Assembly: GCF_000389965.1 (NCBI RefSeq)
Contig: NC_021191.1
Coordinates: 7,503,501 to 7,567,500, forward strand
Source: Actinoplanes sp. N902-109
Lineage (GTDB): Bacteria > Actinomycetota > Actinomycetes > Mycobacteriales > Micromonosporaceae
Length of the DNA stretch: 64,000 nucleotides
Direction: 5' to 3'
Made by a program: the position numbers and the translations under genes. Of the stretch, positions 33,805-41,784 are shown in pieces (position 1 is the stretch's first letter; each line of letters starts with the position of its first letter). Below the pieces are notes generated by a model. That model saw nothing but the letters and a program-made list of their open reading frames with translations. It did no database searches and was not told the DNA's origin.

Positions 33805-34703
33805 GCCACGACCGCCTTACGACTGCCGCGCAGCGCCATGACAGCGAGCGTGAGAGTGGCGAAGAACAGCGCGACGCCCATCGCCGAGGCGTAACCGAAC
33901 TTCCCGTACTGGAACGCATTACGGTACAGCGAAAGACCGATCACCTCGGTCGCACCGTCCGGGCCGCCCGGTCCGACCGTCATCACCTGCACGACCGCGA
34001 ACCCGTCGAGCGCCGCAATCCCGAGATAGACGAACGCCACTTGAACGCTGTCCCGCACGAGCGGGAAGGTGACATTGCGGAACGTCGCCCAGCCGGATGC
34101 GCCATCGAGGTGGGCCGCCTCGAAAAGCTCCTGCGGGATGCCGTCGATCGCCGCGCTGAACAGCACCACGTAGAAGCCCACCGACGACCAGATCAGCACG
34201 ACCATCACCGCGGGCAACGCGAACGACGGGGACGCCAGCCAGGATTTCGCCAAGCCGCCGAGCCCGATACCGCGCAGCGCGCCGTTGAGCAGACCGGTGT
34301 TCGGGTTGTAGACGAAACTCCACAGCACGCCCACGACGACGAGGGACAGCAACTGCGGGAAGAAATAGATGATCTGGTACGCCCCGGAGCCCGCGATCCC
34401 CCGCCGGCCACCGCGCCCGCCGAGATGCAGGATGCTGGCCAGGAACAGCCCGAGGGCAATGGTGACGAGCGGGACGAGCAGCAGCATCAGCGCGTTGTTG
34501 CGGACGGCGTCGAGAAACAGCGAGTCCCCGCCGAGCCGGGCATAGTTGTCCGTCCCGACGAAGTGCGCCTGCCCCGCGACGCCGGTCCAGTCGGTCAGCG
34601 ACAGGTAGAAGGCCTGCGCATACGGCGAAAGCACGAACACGACGTGCAGCACCAGCGCGGGAACGATCGCGCCGGCCAGGAACCGCCACCGACCGTGCCG
34701 CAT
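33801..34703 (-). CDS. Sugar ABC transporter permease, MalF type
   Basis: A 300-residue protein from ATG 34703, whose first base pairs share one base with the binding protein's stop (TGATG). Six membrane helices; EAA loop FEAAHLDGASGWATFRNVTFP. Partner of the MalG-type permease in a carbohydrate uptake system of the CUT1 kind. Confidence 0.93.
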   Translation of the reverse strand: MRHGRWRFLAGAIVPALVLHVVFVLSPYAQAFYLSLTDWTGVAGQAHFVGTDNYARLGGDSLFLDAVRNNALMLLLVPLVTIALGLFLASILHLGGRGGRRGIAGSGAYQIIYFFPQLLSLVVVGVLWSFVYNPNTGLLNGALRGIGLGGLAKSWLASPSFALPAVMVVLIWSSVGFYVVLFSAAIDGIPQELFEAAHLDGASGWATFRNVTFPLVRDSVQVAFVYLGIAALDGFAVVQVMTVGPGGPDGATEVIGLSLYRNAFQYGKFGYASAMGVALFFATLTLAVMALRGSRKAVVA

Positions 34704-36091
34704 CAGCGGGTGTACTTCTGCACCGAGGAATCCTTGGCGAGCGCGTCGGCCGCCTTCTGGATCCGGTCCGACCACTGGGCCGCGGTGCTGCGCTTGTTCA
34801 CCAGTTCCCCGGTGGCGTCGTCGACGGCTTTGGCGAGCGGCGCGTACCACGTACGGAATCGGTAGGTGAAGGTCTCCGACCCGGCCGCCTTGACCGCGTC
34901 GCGGACCGAGCCGAGCCCGCTGCTCAGCGTCAAGCCGTCGGTGGCGCCGGCCACCGCGGGAAGGGTGCCGGCCGATTGCGCGAACGCCGTGGCGGACCGT
35001 TTCGAGAACAGGACCCGCAGGTATTCCATGCCACCGGCGGGGTTCTTGGCCTTCGCCGGCACCAGGAACGACTCGCTGCTCGCCGCCTGCACCGCCGGCT
35101 GTTCGAGCCGATCCGACGCGGTGCGGGACGGCACCGCACCCATCACCATGTCGAAACCGTCGGGCGTGACGCCTTTCTGCTCGCTCTCCAGCCAGGAACC
35201 GCACGGGATGAACGCCGCCTTGCCCTGGCACCAGGCGGCCTGCGCCTCGGTGTGCGACAACGCCTCGGAACCGCCCATGATGTAGCCCTTGGCCGCCAGT
35301 TCGGCGAAAGCCTCGGCCGCGCTCGTCAGCCCCGGCGCTTTCCATGCCTGGGGTTCGAGATTGTCGACCGCTGCGACGAGGTCGAGCCCGCCGGTTTTCG
35401 CGGCCATGCTGAGCAGTGGGTCGTTGATGTACTCCGGGTACTTGCCCTGATAGGTCCACGGCGCGATGCCCGCGGCCTTGATGGTGGCGCACAGCGAGAG
35501 CATGTCGTCCCACGTGGTCGGATACGCCCAGCCCTTGTCGGCGAACAGTTTCCTCGAATACCAGAGACCCCAGACGGTGTACGTGAAGTTCAGCGTCCGG
35601 GGAACGTTCGAGAACGTGCCGTCCTCCACCACACCGGGCAGCAGGGTGTCGCGGACCTTGACGGCCGGGTCGTCGTAACTCGGGGCGTCCAGCAGCGCCG
35701 TCAGATCGCTCACCTGTTGTGCCGACACCAGCGTGGCGATGTCGAGGCGGCTCGCGCCGGTGTTGTCCACGACGTCCGGGGGTGTGTTGGCGACGAAACG
35801 CGGTTGCAGCGCCTCGCCGATCTTCTGCAGGCCTTTGTGGTCGATTTTCGCGCCGGTGTACTTCCGGGTGTAGAGCGCCTCGGCCTGCCGGGCGTAGTCG
35901 TCGCCGTACCCGCCCTTGAAGATGACGACCTCGAGCGGGGCGTCGGCCTTGACCCCCAAAGGGTTGTCTGCGCTTTTCGTGCCGGTGTTGCCGGCCGCGG
36001 GATCGTCGTCGTCACCGCCGCTGGTCACGCATGCGGAGAGGAACGGCAAAGCGGCGGCGCTGAGCAGGAGACTTCTTCTCGATGGGGACAT
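34703..36091 (-). CDS. Sugar ABC transporter substrate-binding lipoprotein
   Basis: A 462-residue lipoprotein from ATG 36091 (AGGAGGA just upstream). The signal has a twin Arg (SRRSLLLSAAALPFLSAC) and lipobox LSAC. The mature part is a CUT1-type extracellular solute-binding protein (IGEALQPRFVANTPPDVV, WGLWYSRKLFADKGWAYPTTWDDM, AAFIPCGSWLESE). It captures an oligosaccharide for the two permeases. From context the ligand is probably a GlcNAc-containing sugar or a glucan fragment. Confidence 0.93.
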   Translation of the reverse strand: MSPSRRSLLLSAAALPFLSACVTSGGDDDDPAAGNTGTKSADNPLGVKADAPLEVVIFKGGYGDDYARQAEALYTRKYTGAKIDHKGLQKIGEALQPRFVANTPPDVVDNTGASRLDIATLVSAQQVSDLTALLDAPSYDDPAVKVRDTLLPGVVEDGTFSNVPRTLNFTYTVWGLWYSRKLFADKGWAYPTTWDDMLSLCATIKAAGIAPWTYQGKYPEYINDPLLSMAAKTGGLDLVAAVDNLEPQAWKAPGLTSAAEAFAELAAKGYIMGGSEALSHTEAQAAWCQGKAAFIPCGSWLESEQKGVTPDGFDMVMGAVPSRTASDRLEQPAVQAASSESFLVPAKAKNPAGGMEYLRVLFSKRSATAFAQSAGTLPAVAGATDGLTLSSGLGSVRDAVKAAGSETFTYRFRTWYAPLAKAVDDATGELVNKRSTAAQWSDRIQKAADALAKDSSVQKYTR

Positions 36092-36099
36092 GGGTCCTC

Positions 36100-36849
36100 C
36101 TATGCGGATCGCCGGATCCGGCCGGCGTACCGAGCTTCGAGCTCTTTGTTGTGTGCACGCCCGCCCGGCACGTTGTCGGACAGGTAGACGGGCGGCGTCT
36201 CGCCCAGCGCCAGCAGCCGCGCCACCACTTCGGTGACGATCTGCTGGGCCAGCAAGGCCGCGGTGATGGACGAGACGGCCCCGACAGCGCCATTGCCGTA
36301 CGAGAGGGTCGCGTCGCCGTAAGGGGCACCGTTGTCCAGGACGACGTCGGCCAGGTCGGTGAGTTTGCGTCCGCTCGGATGCCGCGAGCCGACCCGGGCG
36401 GAATGGGCCAGTGAGGTGATGGCGATCAGCGCGTGACCGCGTTGCTTGACCAGCTGGGCCATTTCGACGACCGCGCCGTTCACGCCCGAGTTGCTGGCGA
36501 TGACGAACGCGTCGTCCGGCTTGATCGGGGCGAGTTCGTAGAGGCGGTGCGCGACGCTGGGGGTGCGTTCGAGTTCGGGGTCGGTCAATGCGGTTGCGGG
36601 CGCGTCCCCGTACAGGACGATGTCCCGGAGGGCGATTTTGTTGGTCGGCACCAGACCGCCGGCGCGACCGGCGATCTCCATGGCGAGCGCCTCGGAATGA
36701 CCGCACCCGAAGGCCTGGATCACCCCGCCGGCGCGCAGTGTCGCGGTCAGCAGATCGGCGGCGCGCGCCACCTGATCGCCCTGGGTACTGCCGACCCGGT
36801 CGATCGCCTCGCGGATCGCCTCGACGTAATCGGCGCTTGAGATGCTCAC
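36100..36849 (-). CDS. SIS-domain sugar isomerase-like protein
   Basis: A 249-residue cytoplasmic protein from GTG 36849, overlapping the RpiR stop by 4 bp. The SIS fold shows GVIQAFGCGHSEALAMEIAGRAGG (phosphosugar loop), DDAFVIASNSGVNGAVVEMA and ALIAITS. It matches the stand-alone SIS proteins often found with BadF-type GlcNAc kinases. It is shorter than MurNAc-6-phosphate etherase (about 300 residues). It would bind or convert a phosphorylated amino sugar. Confidence 0.88.
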   Translation of the reverse strand: MSISSADYVEAIREAIDRVGSTQGDQVARAADLLTATLRAGGVIQAFGCGHSEALAMEIAGRAGGLVPTNKIALRDIVLYGDAPATALTDPELERTPSVAHRLYELAPIKPDDAFVIASNSGVNGAVVEMAQLVKQRGHALIAITSLAHSARVGSRHPSGRKLTDLADVVLDNGAPYGDATLSYGNGAVGAVSSITAALLAQQIVTEVVARLLALGETPPVYLSDNVPGGRAHNKELEARYAGRIRRSA

Positions 36850-37763
36850 GACGGCTTTTCCCTCCGTGCTCGCTTGCGATGGGCGGGTGAATCCGGCACG
36901 CGATGCGCGTCGACCGCGCGGACGGTCAGTTCGAGCGCCTCGGCGGTGCGTTCGAATGTGCGCTGCGCGACGGCCACGTAGATGAGGTCGAGAATGAGCA
37001 GCTGGGAATGGAGTGCGGACAGCGCCGCGAGCCGGAATGTGGTCTCGTGCACCGACGTGGTGAAAACGACGTCCGCCACCTCGGCGAGCGGCGACCGGCC
37101 GAAGGACGTCACGGCGACGGTCAGGGCCCCGTGATCGGAGGCTTCGGCGAGCATCTCGATCGCTTCCCGCGTACGCCCGGAGTGCGACAGACCGACAGCG
37201 ACGTCGCCGGGCCCGAGCAACGCGGCGTTTGTCAGAGCGGTGTGCGTGTCCGCCCGGTAGCGCACCGGAATGCGGATCCGTTCGAGCCGGAACGCCATTT
37301 CGCTGCCCGCCGTGCCGCTGCTGCCCAGGCCGAAGATCTCGACCCGGCCCGCCATGGCGATCGCGGCGGCGACCCGCTCGATCGCGTCGGTGTCCAGCGC
37401 CGACGCGGTGGCCTGAATGGCCCGCGTGTCCGCCGCCGTGATGATGTCGAGAACCTTTTCCGTCTGGTCCTCGGGGCTGATGTCGCCGCTGATGTCGGTC
37501 TCCCACCGGGCCTGCTCGGCGCGCCCGGTCTCGGTGGCCACGGCGACGCGCAGGTTCGCGTACCCCTTGAAACCCAGCGACCGGGAGAAGCGGGTGACCG
37601 TCGCGGTGGATGTGCCGGAGCGCTCGGCCAGGTCGACGATGCTCGCGTGCGCGGCGGTCTCCGGGTCGGCCAGGATCGTCTCGGCGATCCGGGCCAGCGC
37701 CTCCGGCATGGTCGGTCCCTCGATGCGCAGCCGCCCGAGCAGCCCGCCGCTCTCACCCGTCAC
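36846..37763 (-). CDS. RpiR-family transcriptional regulator
   Basis: A 305-residue regulator. GTG 37763 is preferred, with AAGGA 7 nt upstream; ATG 37811 would run through the operator-like repeat. N-terminal HTH: IVDLAERSGTSTATVTRFSR and LGFKGYANLR. C-terminal SIS domain: VEIFGLGSSGTAGSEMAF and VAVGLSHSGRTREAIEM, which binds a phosphosugar. It heads the operon and is divergent from the kinase, so it most likely represses both until the phosphosugar binds. Confidence 0.93.
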   Translation of the reverse strand: MTGESGGLLGRLRIEGPTMPEALARIAETILADPETAAHASIVDLAERSGTSTATVTRFSRSLGFKGYANLRVAVATETGRAEQARWETDISGDISPEDQTEKVLDIITAADTRAIQATASALDTDAIERVAAAIAMAGRVEIFGLGSSGTAGSEMAFRLERIRIPVRYRADTHTALTNAALLGPGDVAVGLSHSGRTREAIEMLAEASDHGALTVAVTSFGRSPLAEVADVVFTTSVHETTFRLAALSALHSQLLILDLIYVAVAQRTFERTAEALELTVRAVDAHRVPDSPAHRKRARREKPS

Positions 37764-37773
37764 GTGGTCGTCC

Positions 37774-37801
37774 TTTTCATCGGTTCGCTTGGCGATGAAA
37801 A
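37774..37801. promoter_or_regulatory. Putative RpiR operator, perfect inverted repeat
   Basis: TTTTCATCG and CGATGAAAA, nine-base perfect arms with a 10-nt spacer, 11 bp upstream of the RpiR start and 56 bp upstream of the kinase start. It is AT-rich against the GC-rich background. Position suits repression of both directions. Confidence 0.65.
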
Positions 37802-37856
37802 TTACGACCACTCGGCCGTCTAGTCAACAACAGATTTCTATGTTTCGATCGGTGCC

Positions 37857-38756
37857 ATGCTGCTGGTAGTGGGCGTCGACGCAGGTGGCACCGGCTCCCG
37901 TGCGGTGCTGGCCCGATCGGACGGCACCGTGGTCGGGCGCGGCTGCGCCGGCCCGGGCAACCTCTTCACCCCGCACGGCCCCACATCCATCGGTACGGCG
38001 ATCCGAGCGGCCCTCGGCAACCACGACCCCGCCCTGGTGGCCGCTGCGGTGGTCGGCGCGGCCGGCGTGTCAGCCCTCGGCAGCCACCCGGAATTCCGGT
38101 CCAGCCTCGGGCTGAGCTGCCCGGTCGACGTGGTCGGCGACGCTGTGACGGCGTTCGCGGCCGGCGTGTCCGACCCCGGTGGTGCGGTGCTGATCGCGGG
38201 CACGGGTGCGGTGGCCGCACGCATCGAGAACTGGCAGGTCGGCCGGACGGCGGACGGGCTGGGGCTGCTGCTCGGCGACGAGGGGTCGGGGGCCTGGCTC
38301 GGCCTGCAAGCCGTCCGGGCGGCGGCGCGCGCATTCGGCTCGGACGACAGCCTGGTCGCCGCTGTCATCGCGCACACCGGAGCCCGCTCCTGCGACGACC
38401 TCGTCAGGTGGGCCGGTCGCCAGCCACCGTCGGCGTTCGCGGCACTGGCCCCGCTGGTCTGCGGTTCGGGGGACGGTGCGGCCGTACAGATCCTCGGCGA
38501 AGCCGTGACCCGGCTGGTGGCGACGCTGACCGAGCTCGGTCCACCGGATGGCCCGGTCGTGCTGGCGGGCGGGCTGCTGACCAGGCCGACACCGGTGCGT
38601 CATGGGGTGCTCGCCGCACTGCCGGGCGTTCCGTTGTCCACTTCGCGCGACCCCGCCGTGGGGGCGGCCTGGCTCGCCCTGCGCCGCACCCTCGACCTCG
38701 ACCGGGATGCGGCCGCGCGGCTGCACCGCGTCATGCTCGCGCCGCCGCGACCATGA
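37857..38756 (+). CDS. BadF/BadG-type N-acetylglucosamine kinase
   Basis: A 299-residue ASKHA-fold kinase from ATG 37857. Motifs: VVGVDAGGTGSRAVLA (phosphate 1), VVGDAVTAFAAG (catalytic Asp region), AVLIAGTGAVA (phosphate 2), LLLGDEGSGAWLGLQAV, and VVLAGGLLT (adenosine). The GDEGSG segment is typical of eukaryote-like GlcNAc kinases. It phosphorylates an imported amino sugar to the 6-phosphate. Divergent from the RpiR operon; its end overlaps the convergent membrane gene by 26 bp. Confidence 0.9.
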   Translation: MLLVVGVDAGGTGSRAVLARSDGTVVGRGCAGPGNLFTPHGPTSIGTAIRAALGNHDPALVAAAVVGAAGVSALGSHPEFRSSLGLSCPVDVVGDAVTAFAAGVSDPGGAVLIAGTGAVAARIENWQVGRTADGLGLLLGDEGSGAWLGLQAVRAAARAFGSDDSLVAAVIAHTGARSCDDLVRWAGRQPPSAFAALAPLVCGSGDGAAVQILGEAVTRLVATLTELGPPDGPVVLAGGLLTRPTPVRHGVLAALPGVPLSTSRDPAVGAAWLALRRTLDLDRDAAARLHRVMLAPPRP

Positions 38757-39072
38757 GCACGCCCGCGCCGAACATGCAGGCCAGGAAGGGGTCGACCCGC
38801 AGACCCTCGGCCACCGCGGGATGCCACAGCCGCAACCCGAAGGCAAGCACGGTCAACCCGCAGACCACCGCCCCGAGCCGGCCGAACCGCGGCGACACCT
38901 CACCCCGCCCGATCGGCCCGGTCCGCCGGACCAGACCGAGCACCGCGCCGCCGACCACAACACCGGCGAGGATCCAGCCGGCCCCGATCGCAGCCGGGCT
39001 GCCACCGGACGTCAGGGTGACGAACCCCGCGGACCAGACCACCACCGCCGCCAGGAACAGACCACGTCGCAT
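38731..39072 (-). CDS. Small membrane protein, unknown function
   Basis: About 113 residues from ATG 39072 (ATGs at 39099 and 39105 also in frame). Four hydrophobic segments: GLFLAAVVVWSAGFVTL, IGAGWILAGVVVGGAVLGLV, LGAVVCGLTVLAFGLRLW and PFLACMFGAGVLMVAAA. No family recognised. It overlaps the kinase 3' end tail to tail. Confidence 0.65.
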   Translation of the reverse strand: MRRGLFLAAVVVWSAGFVTLTSGGSPAAIGAGWILAGVVVGGAVLGLVRRTGPIGRGEVSPRFGRLGAVVCGLTVLAFGLRLWHPAVAEGLRVDPFLACMFGAGVLMVAAARA

Positions 39073-39160
39073 CTCCGCAACCTGTCCACATTGCGCCATG
39101 TCCAAACTGCGGCACGCGCACCGGGTCGTGCGGCTCCGGCCGGGGAGTCATGATCCGGTC

Positions 39161-39466
39161 ATGAACCCCTTCCAGGCCGGTATGCGGTTCCGCGCCGAAC
39201 TGCGCCGTACGGCGGGAATCGCGGCCGGGTTCGACGTCCCCGCCGAGGTCGTCACCGAACTCGGTGGCGGCCACCCGCGCGTCCTCGCCACGGTCAACGG
39301 CTACCGCTTCCCCGCCGCGATCCGCGCCCACCGGCTGACCGTCGGCCCCTGGCGTCGTGCCGCCGCCCGCATCACCGCGGGTCACGCCTATGACATCGAT
39401 GTCGAACTCGACCTGCCGCGCCGCCATGCGAGCAGGTTCCGGACGGGAGCAAGCGCCTCCGCCTGA
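39161..39466 (+). CDS. DUF1905 domain protein, lacking the YdeI tail
   Basis: A 101-residue protein from ATG 39161. It is a single DUF1905 domain (MRFRAELRRTAGIAAGFDVP, VLATVNGYRFPAAIR, AYDIDVELD), closely like the first half of the protein at 9730-10179. After the last strand only a short RFRTGASASA tail follows instead of the helical YdeI domain. It may be a truncated paralogue. Function unknown. Confidence 0.75.
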   Translation: MNPFQAGMRFRAELRRTAGIAAGFDVPAEVVTELGGGHPRVLATVNGYRFPAAIRAHRLTVGPWRRAAARITAGHAYDIDVELDLPRRHASRFRTGASASA

Positions 39467-39485
39467 CCATCCGCCCCACCCACCA

Positions 39486-39527
39486 GCACCGGCTCGGCGA
39501 TCAGGCCCCTCGGCGCCGAGCCGGTGC
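39486..39527. terminator. Bidirectional terminator hairpin
   Basis: A perfect 14-bp stem (GCACCGGCTCGGCG / CGCCGAGCCGGTGC) with a 14-nt loop between the convergent DUF1905 and threonine aldolase genes. Confidence 0.8.
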
Positions 39528-39541
39528 GGCCGCCCATGCTG

Positions 39542-40609
39542 CTAAGCGGTGAGCTCCTTCTTGATGATGGTGACGAAGGCGTCGACGTCCTCGGGGGTGG
39601 TGTCGAAGGCGGTCATCCAGCGGACCTCGCCGGTGGCCCTGTCCCAGTCGTAGAAGCGGACGGACCGGCGGATGCGGTCGGCGGCTTCGGCGGGGAGGGC
39701 GGCGAAGACGGCGTTGGCCTGGGTGGGCCGGGTGAAGGTGAGGCCGGTGAGTTCGCCGGTGGCGATCGATTGTTCGAGGGCGGTGCGCAGGCGGGCTGCC
39801 ATGGCGTTGGCATGGGCGGCTGAGCGCAGATACAGGTCGTCCTCGAAGAGGGCGAGGAACTGGGCGCTGACGAAGCGCATCTTGGACGCCAGTTGCATGT
39901 TCAGTTTGCGCAGATAGGTCAGCCCGGTTGCCGTACCCGGAGTCAGGGTGACGATTGCTTCGCCGTACAGCAGGCCGTTCTTGGTTCCTCCGAAGCTGAG
40001 GATGTCGACGCCGGCGTCGGTGGTGAAGGCGCGGAGCGGAAGGCCGAGCGCCGCGGCGGCGTTGGCGATGCGGGCGCCGTCCATGTGCAGGGTCATGCCC
40101 TTGGCGTGGATGTGGTCGGCGATGGCGCGGATCTCGGCCGGGGTGTAGAGCGTGCCCAGTTCGGTGGTCTGGGTGATGCTGACGGCCAGCGGCTGGGCCC
40201 GGTGCTCGTCGCCCCAGCCCCAGGCCTCCCGATCGATCAGCTCGGGGGTCAGCTTGCCGTCGGGGGTGGCGACCGGCAGCAGCTTGAGGCCGCTGATGCG
40301 CTCGGGAGCACCGTTCTCGTCGGTGTTGATGTGGGCGGTGGCCGCGGTGACGACCGCTCCCCAGCGGGGCAGCAGGCTGGTCAGCGCGGTGACGTTCGCG
40401 CCGGTGCCGTTGAAGACCGGGTGGACCTCGGCCTGCGCGCCGAAGTGCCCGCGGATGACCTCGGCGAGGCGCTCGGTGTAGACGTCCGCGCCGTACGAGA
40501 TCTGGTGGCCGCCGTTGGCCGTGGCCAGGGCCGCGAGGACCTCGGGGTGCGCCCCGGCGTAGTTGTCGCTGGCAAAGGTCCGGGTCGTGCTGTCATGCAG
40601 CTGGTTCAC
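39542..40609 (-). CDS. Low-specificity threonine aldolase-type PLP enzyme
   Basis: A 355-residue fold-type I enzyme from ATG 40609. Conserved elements: FASDNYAGAHPEVLAAL, FNGTGANVTAL, HMDGARIANAA (PLP-binding Asp and Arg) and DILSFGGTKNG with the Schiff-base Lys. It should cleave threonine or other beta-hydroxy amino acids to glycine and an aldehyde. Stand-alone gene. Confidence 0.92.
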   Translation of the reverse strand: MNQLHDSTTRTFASDNYAGAHPEVLAALATANGGHQISYGADVYTERLAEVIRGHFGAQAEVHPVFNGTGANVTALTSLLPRWGAVVTAATAHINTDENGAPERISGLKLLPVATPDGKLTPELIDREAWGWGDEHRAQPLAVSITQTTELGTLYTPAEIRAIADHIHAKGMTLHMDGARIANAAAALGLPLRAFTTDAGVDILSFGGTKNGLLYGEAIVTLTPGTATGLTYLRKLNMQLASKMRFVSAQFLALFEDDLYLRSAAHANAMAARLRTALEQSIATGELTGLTFTRPTQANAVFAALPAEAADRIRRSVRFYDWDRATGEVRWMTAFDTTPEDVDAFVTIIKKELTA

Positions 40610-40677
40610 CCGTGAACAGTAACCAGCCGCCGGACGCGGATCACTCGAACCCGGGAGCGGGACACCTCGGCGTGCGG

Positions 40678-41691
40678 CTACGGCTGGATCAGGACTTTGA
40701 GATGGTTGCCGCCGGCCGCGTCGGCGAAGGCGTCCGCGGCCCGGTCCAGCGAGTGCACCGAGGTGACGAACTCCGCAGCATCCACCACGCCGGCTCGCAG
40801 CAACGCGACCGCTTCGCGGAAATCCTCCGGGAGGTACGTCGCACTGCCCTGGATCCGCAGCTGACTGTCCTGCACCAGGGCCAGCGGGAGGCGCACGTCG
40901 CCCGGGGGCACCCCGACCACCACGACGGTGCCGCCCTTGTTCGCCATGGCCAGCGCCTGGTGCAGGGTCGACTCCTCGGCCACGCAGTCGAAGACCACGT
41001 CCGCGCTTTCGCCGAGCTGTGCCCGTACCTGATCGGCGGCGTCCGCGGCGTTGGCGTCGACGACCGCGTCCGCACCGAAGCTCGTGGCCCGCTCGCGGTT
41101 GGCCGCGGACCGGGCCGTCATGACGATCCGCCGGGCGCCCTGGGCCCGGGCCACGCGCAGGGTGAGCAGGCCGATCGGGCCCGCGCCCAGGATCGCGGCC
41201 GCCTTGCCGCGGACCTCACCGGCCAGCCGCACCGCATGCACCGGCGTGGCCAGCGGCTCGATCAGCGCCGCGGCGCGGTCGTCCAGGTCGTCCGGGACCG
41301 CGTGCAGCCGGCGCGCGTCGATGGTGAACAGGTCTGCCATGCCGCCCTGCTCCGAGCCACAGCCGAAGAAGCCCAGGTTCTCGCAGAGGTTCTCCCGCCC
41401 CGCCTGACACTGTTTGCAGGTCCAGCAGGGCAGATCGGGTTCGACCGTGACGCGGGTGCCGGGCAGCAGGTCCGCCACGTCCGGGGCGACCGCGAGCACC
41501 ACCCCGACGACCTCGTGCCCGGGAGCATAGGGCGGCGTCACGTTCGGGTGGCGGCCGCGGGTGGCATGCGTGTCCGAGCCGCAGACCCCGGAGACCGAGG
41601 TACGGATCAATGCCTCGCCGGGGCCCGGTTCCGGCTCGGTGACCTGCCGCACCTCGATGCCGCCCGGCGTCACCACAACCTTTCGCATCAT
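40678..41691 (-). CDS. Zinc-dependent medium-chain dehydrogenase
   Basis: A 337-residue MDR enzyme from ATG 41691 (GGAGA upstream). Catalytic zinc ligands: VCGSDTHATRG (Cys), GHEVVG (His-Glu) and EPLATPVHA (Glu). Structural zinc: CWTCKQCQAGRENLC (four Cys). Rossmann motif AILGAGPIGLLTLR. It oxidises an alcohol or polyol with NAD(P). It is divergent from the M20 gene and shares with it a promoter holding AGTAGTGCTG-like motifs. Confidence 0.92.
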   Translation of the reverse strand: MMRKVVVTPGGIEVRQVTEPEPGPGEALIRTSVSGVCGSDTHATRGRHPNVTPPYAPGHEVVGVVLAVAPDVADLLPGTRVTVEPDLPCWTCKQCQAGRENLCENLGFFGCGSEQGGMADLFTIDARRLHAVPDDLDDRAAALIEPLATPVHAVRLAGEVRGKAAAILGAGPIGLLTLRVARAQGARRIVMTARSAANRERATSFGADAVVDANAADAADQVRAQLGESADVVFDCVAEESTLHQALAMANKGGTVVVVGVPPGDVRLPLALVQDSQLRIQGSATYLPEDFREAVALLRAGVVDAAEFVTSVHSLDRAADAFADAAGGNHLKVLIQP

Positions 41692-41708
41692 GCCGCGTCT
41701 CCTTGGAA

Positions 41709-41750
41709 GGTAGTGGTAGCTCCATCATCGATCAGGGAGTCAGCACTACT
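41709..41750. promoter_or_regulatory. Second occurrence of the AGTAGTGCTG-type motif
   Basis: GGTAGTGGTAGCTCC at 41709-41723 and inverted CAGCACTACT at 41741-41750 in the divergent promoter of the zinc dehydrogenase and M20 genes. They resemble the motif repeated at the desaturase promoter (21757-21838). Confidence 0.4.
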
Positions 41751-41784
41751 GTGCCCGCGATCAACGCCCGGCAAGCTCAGACGC

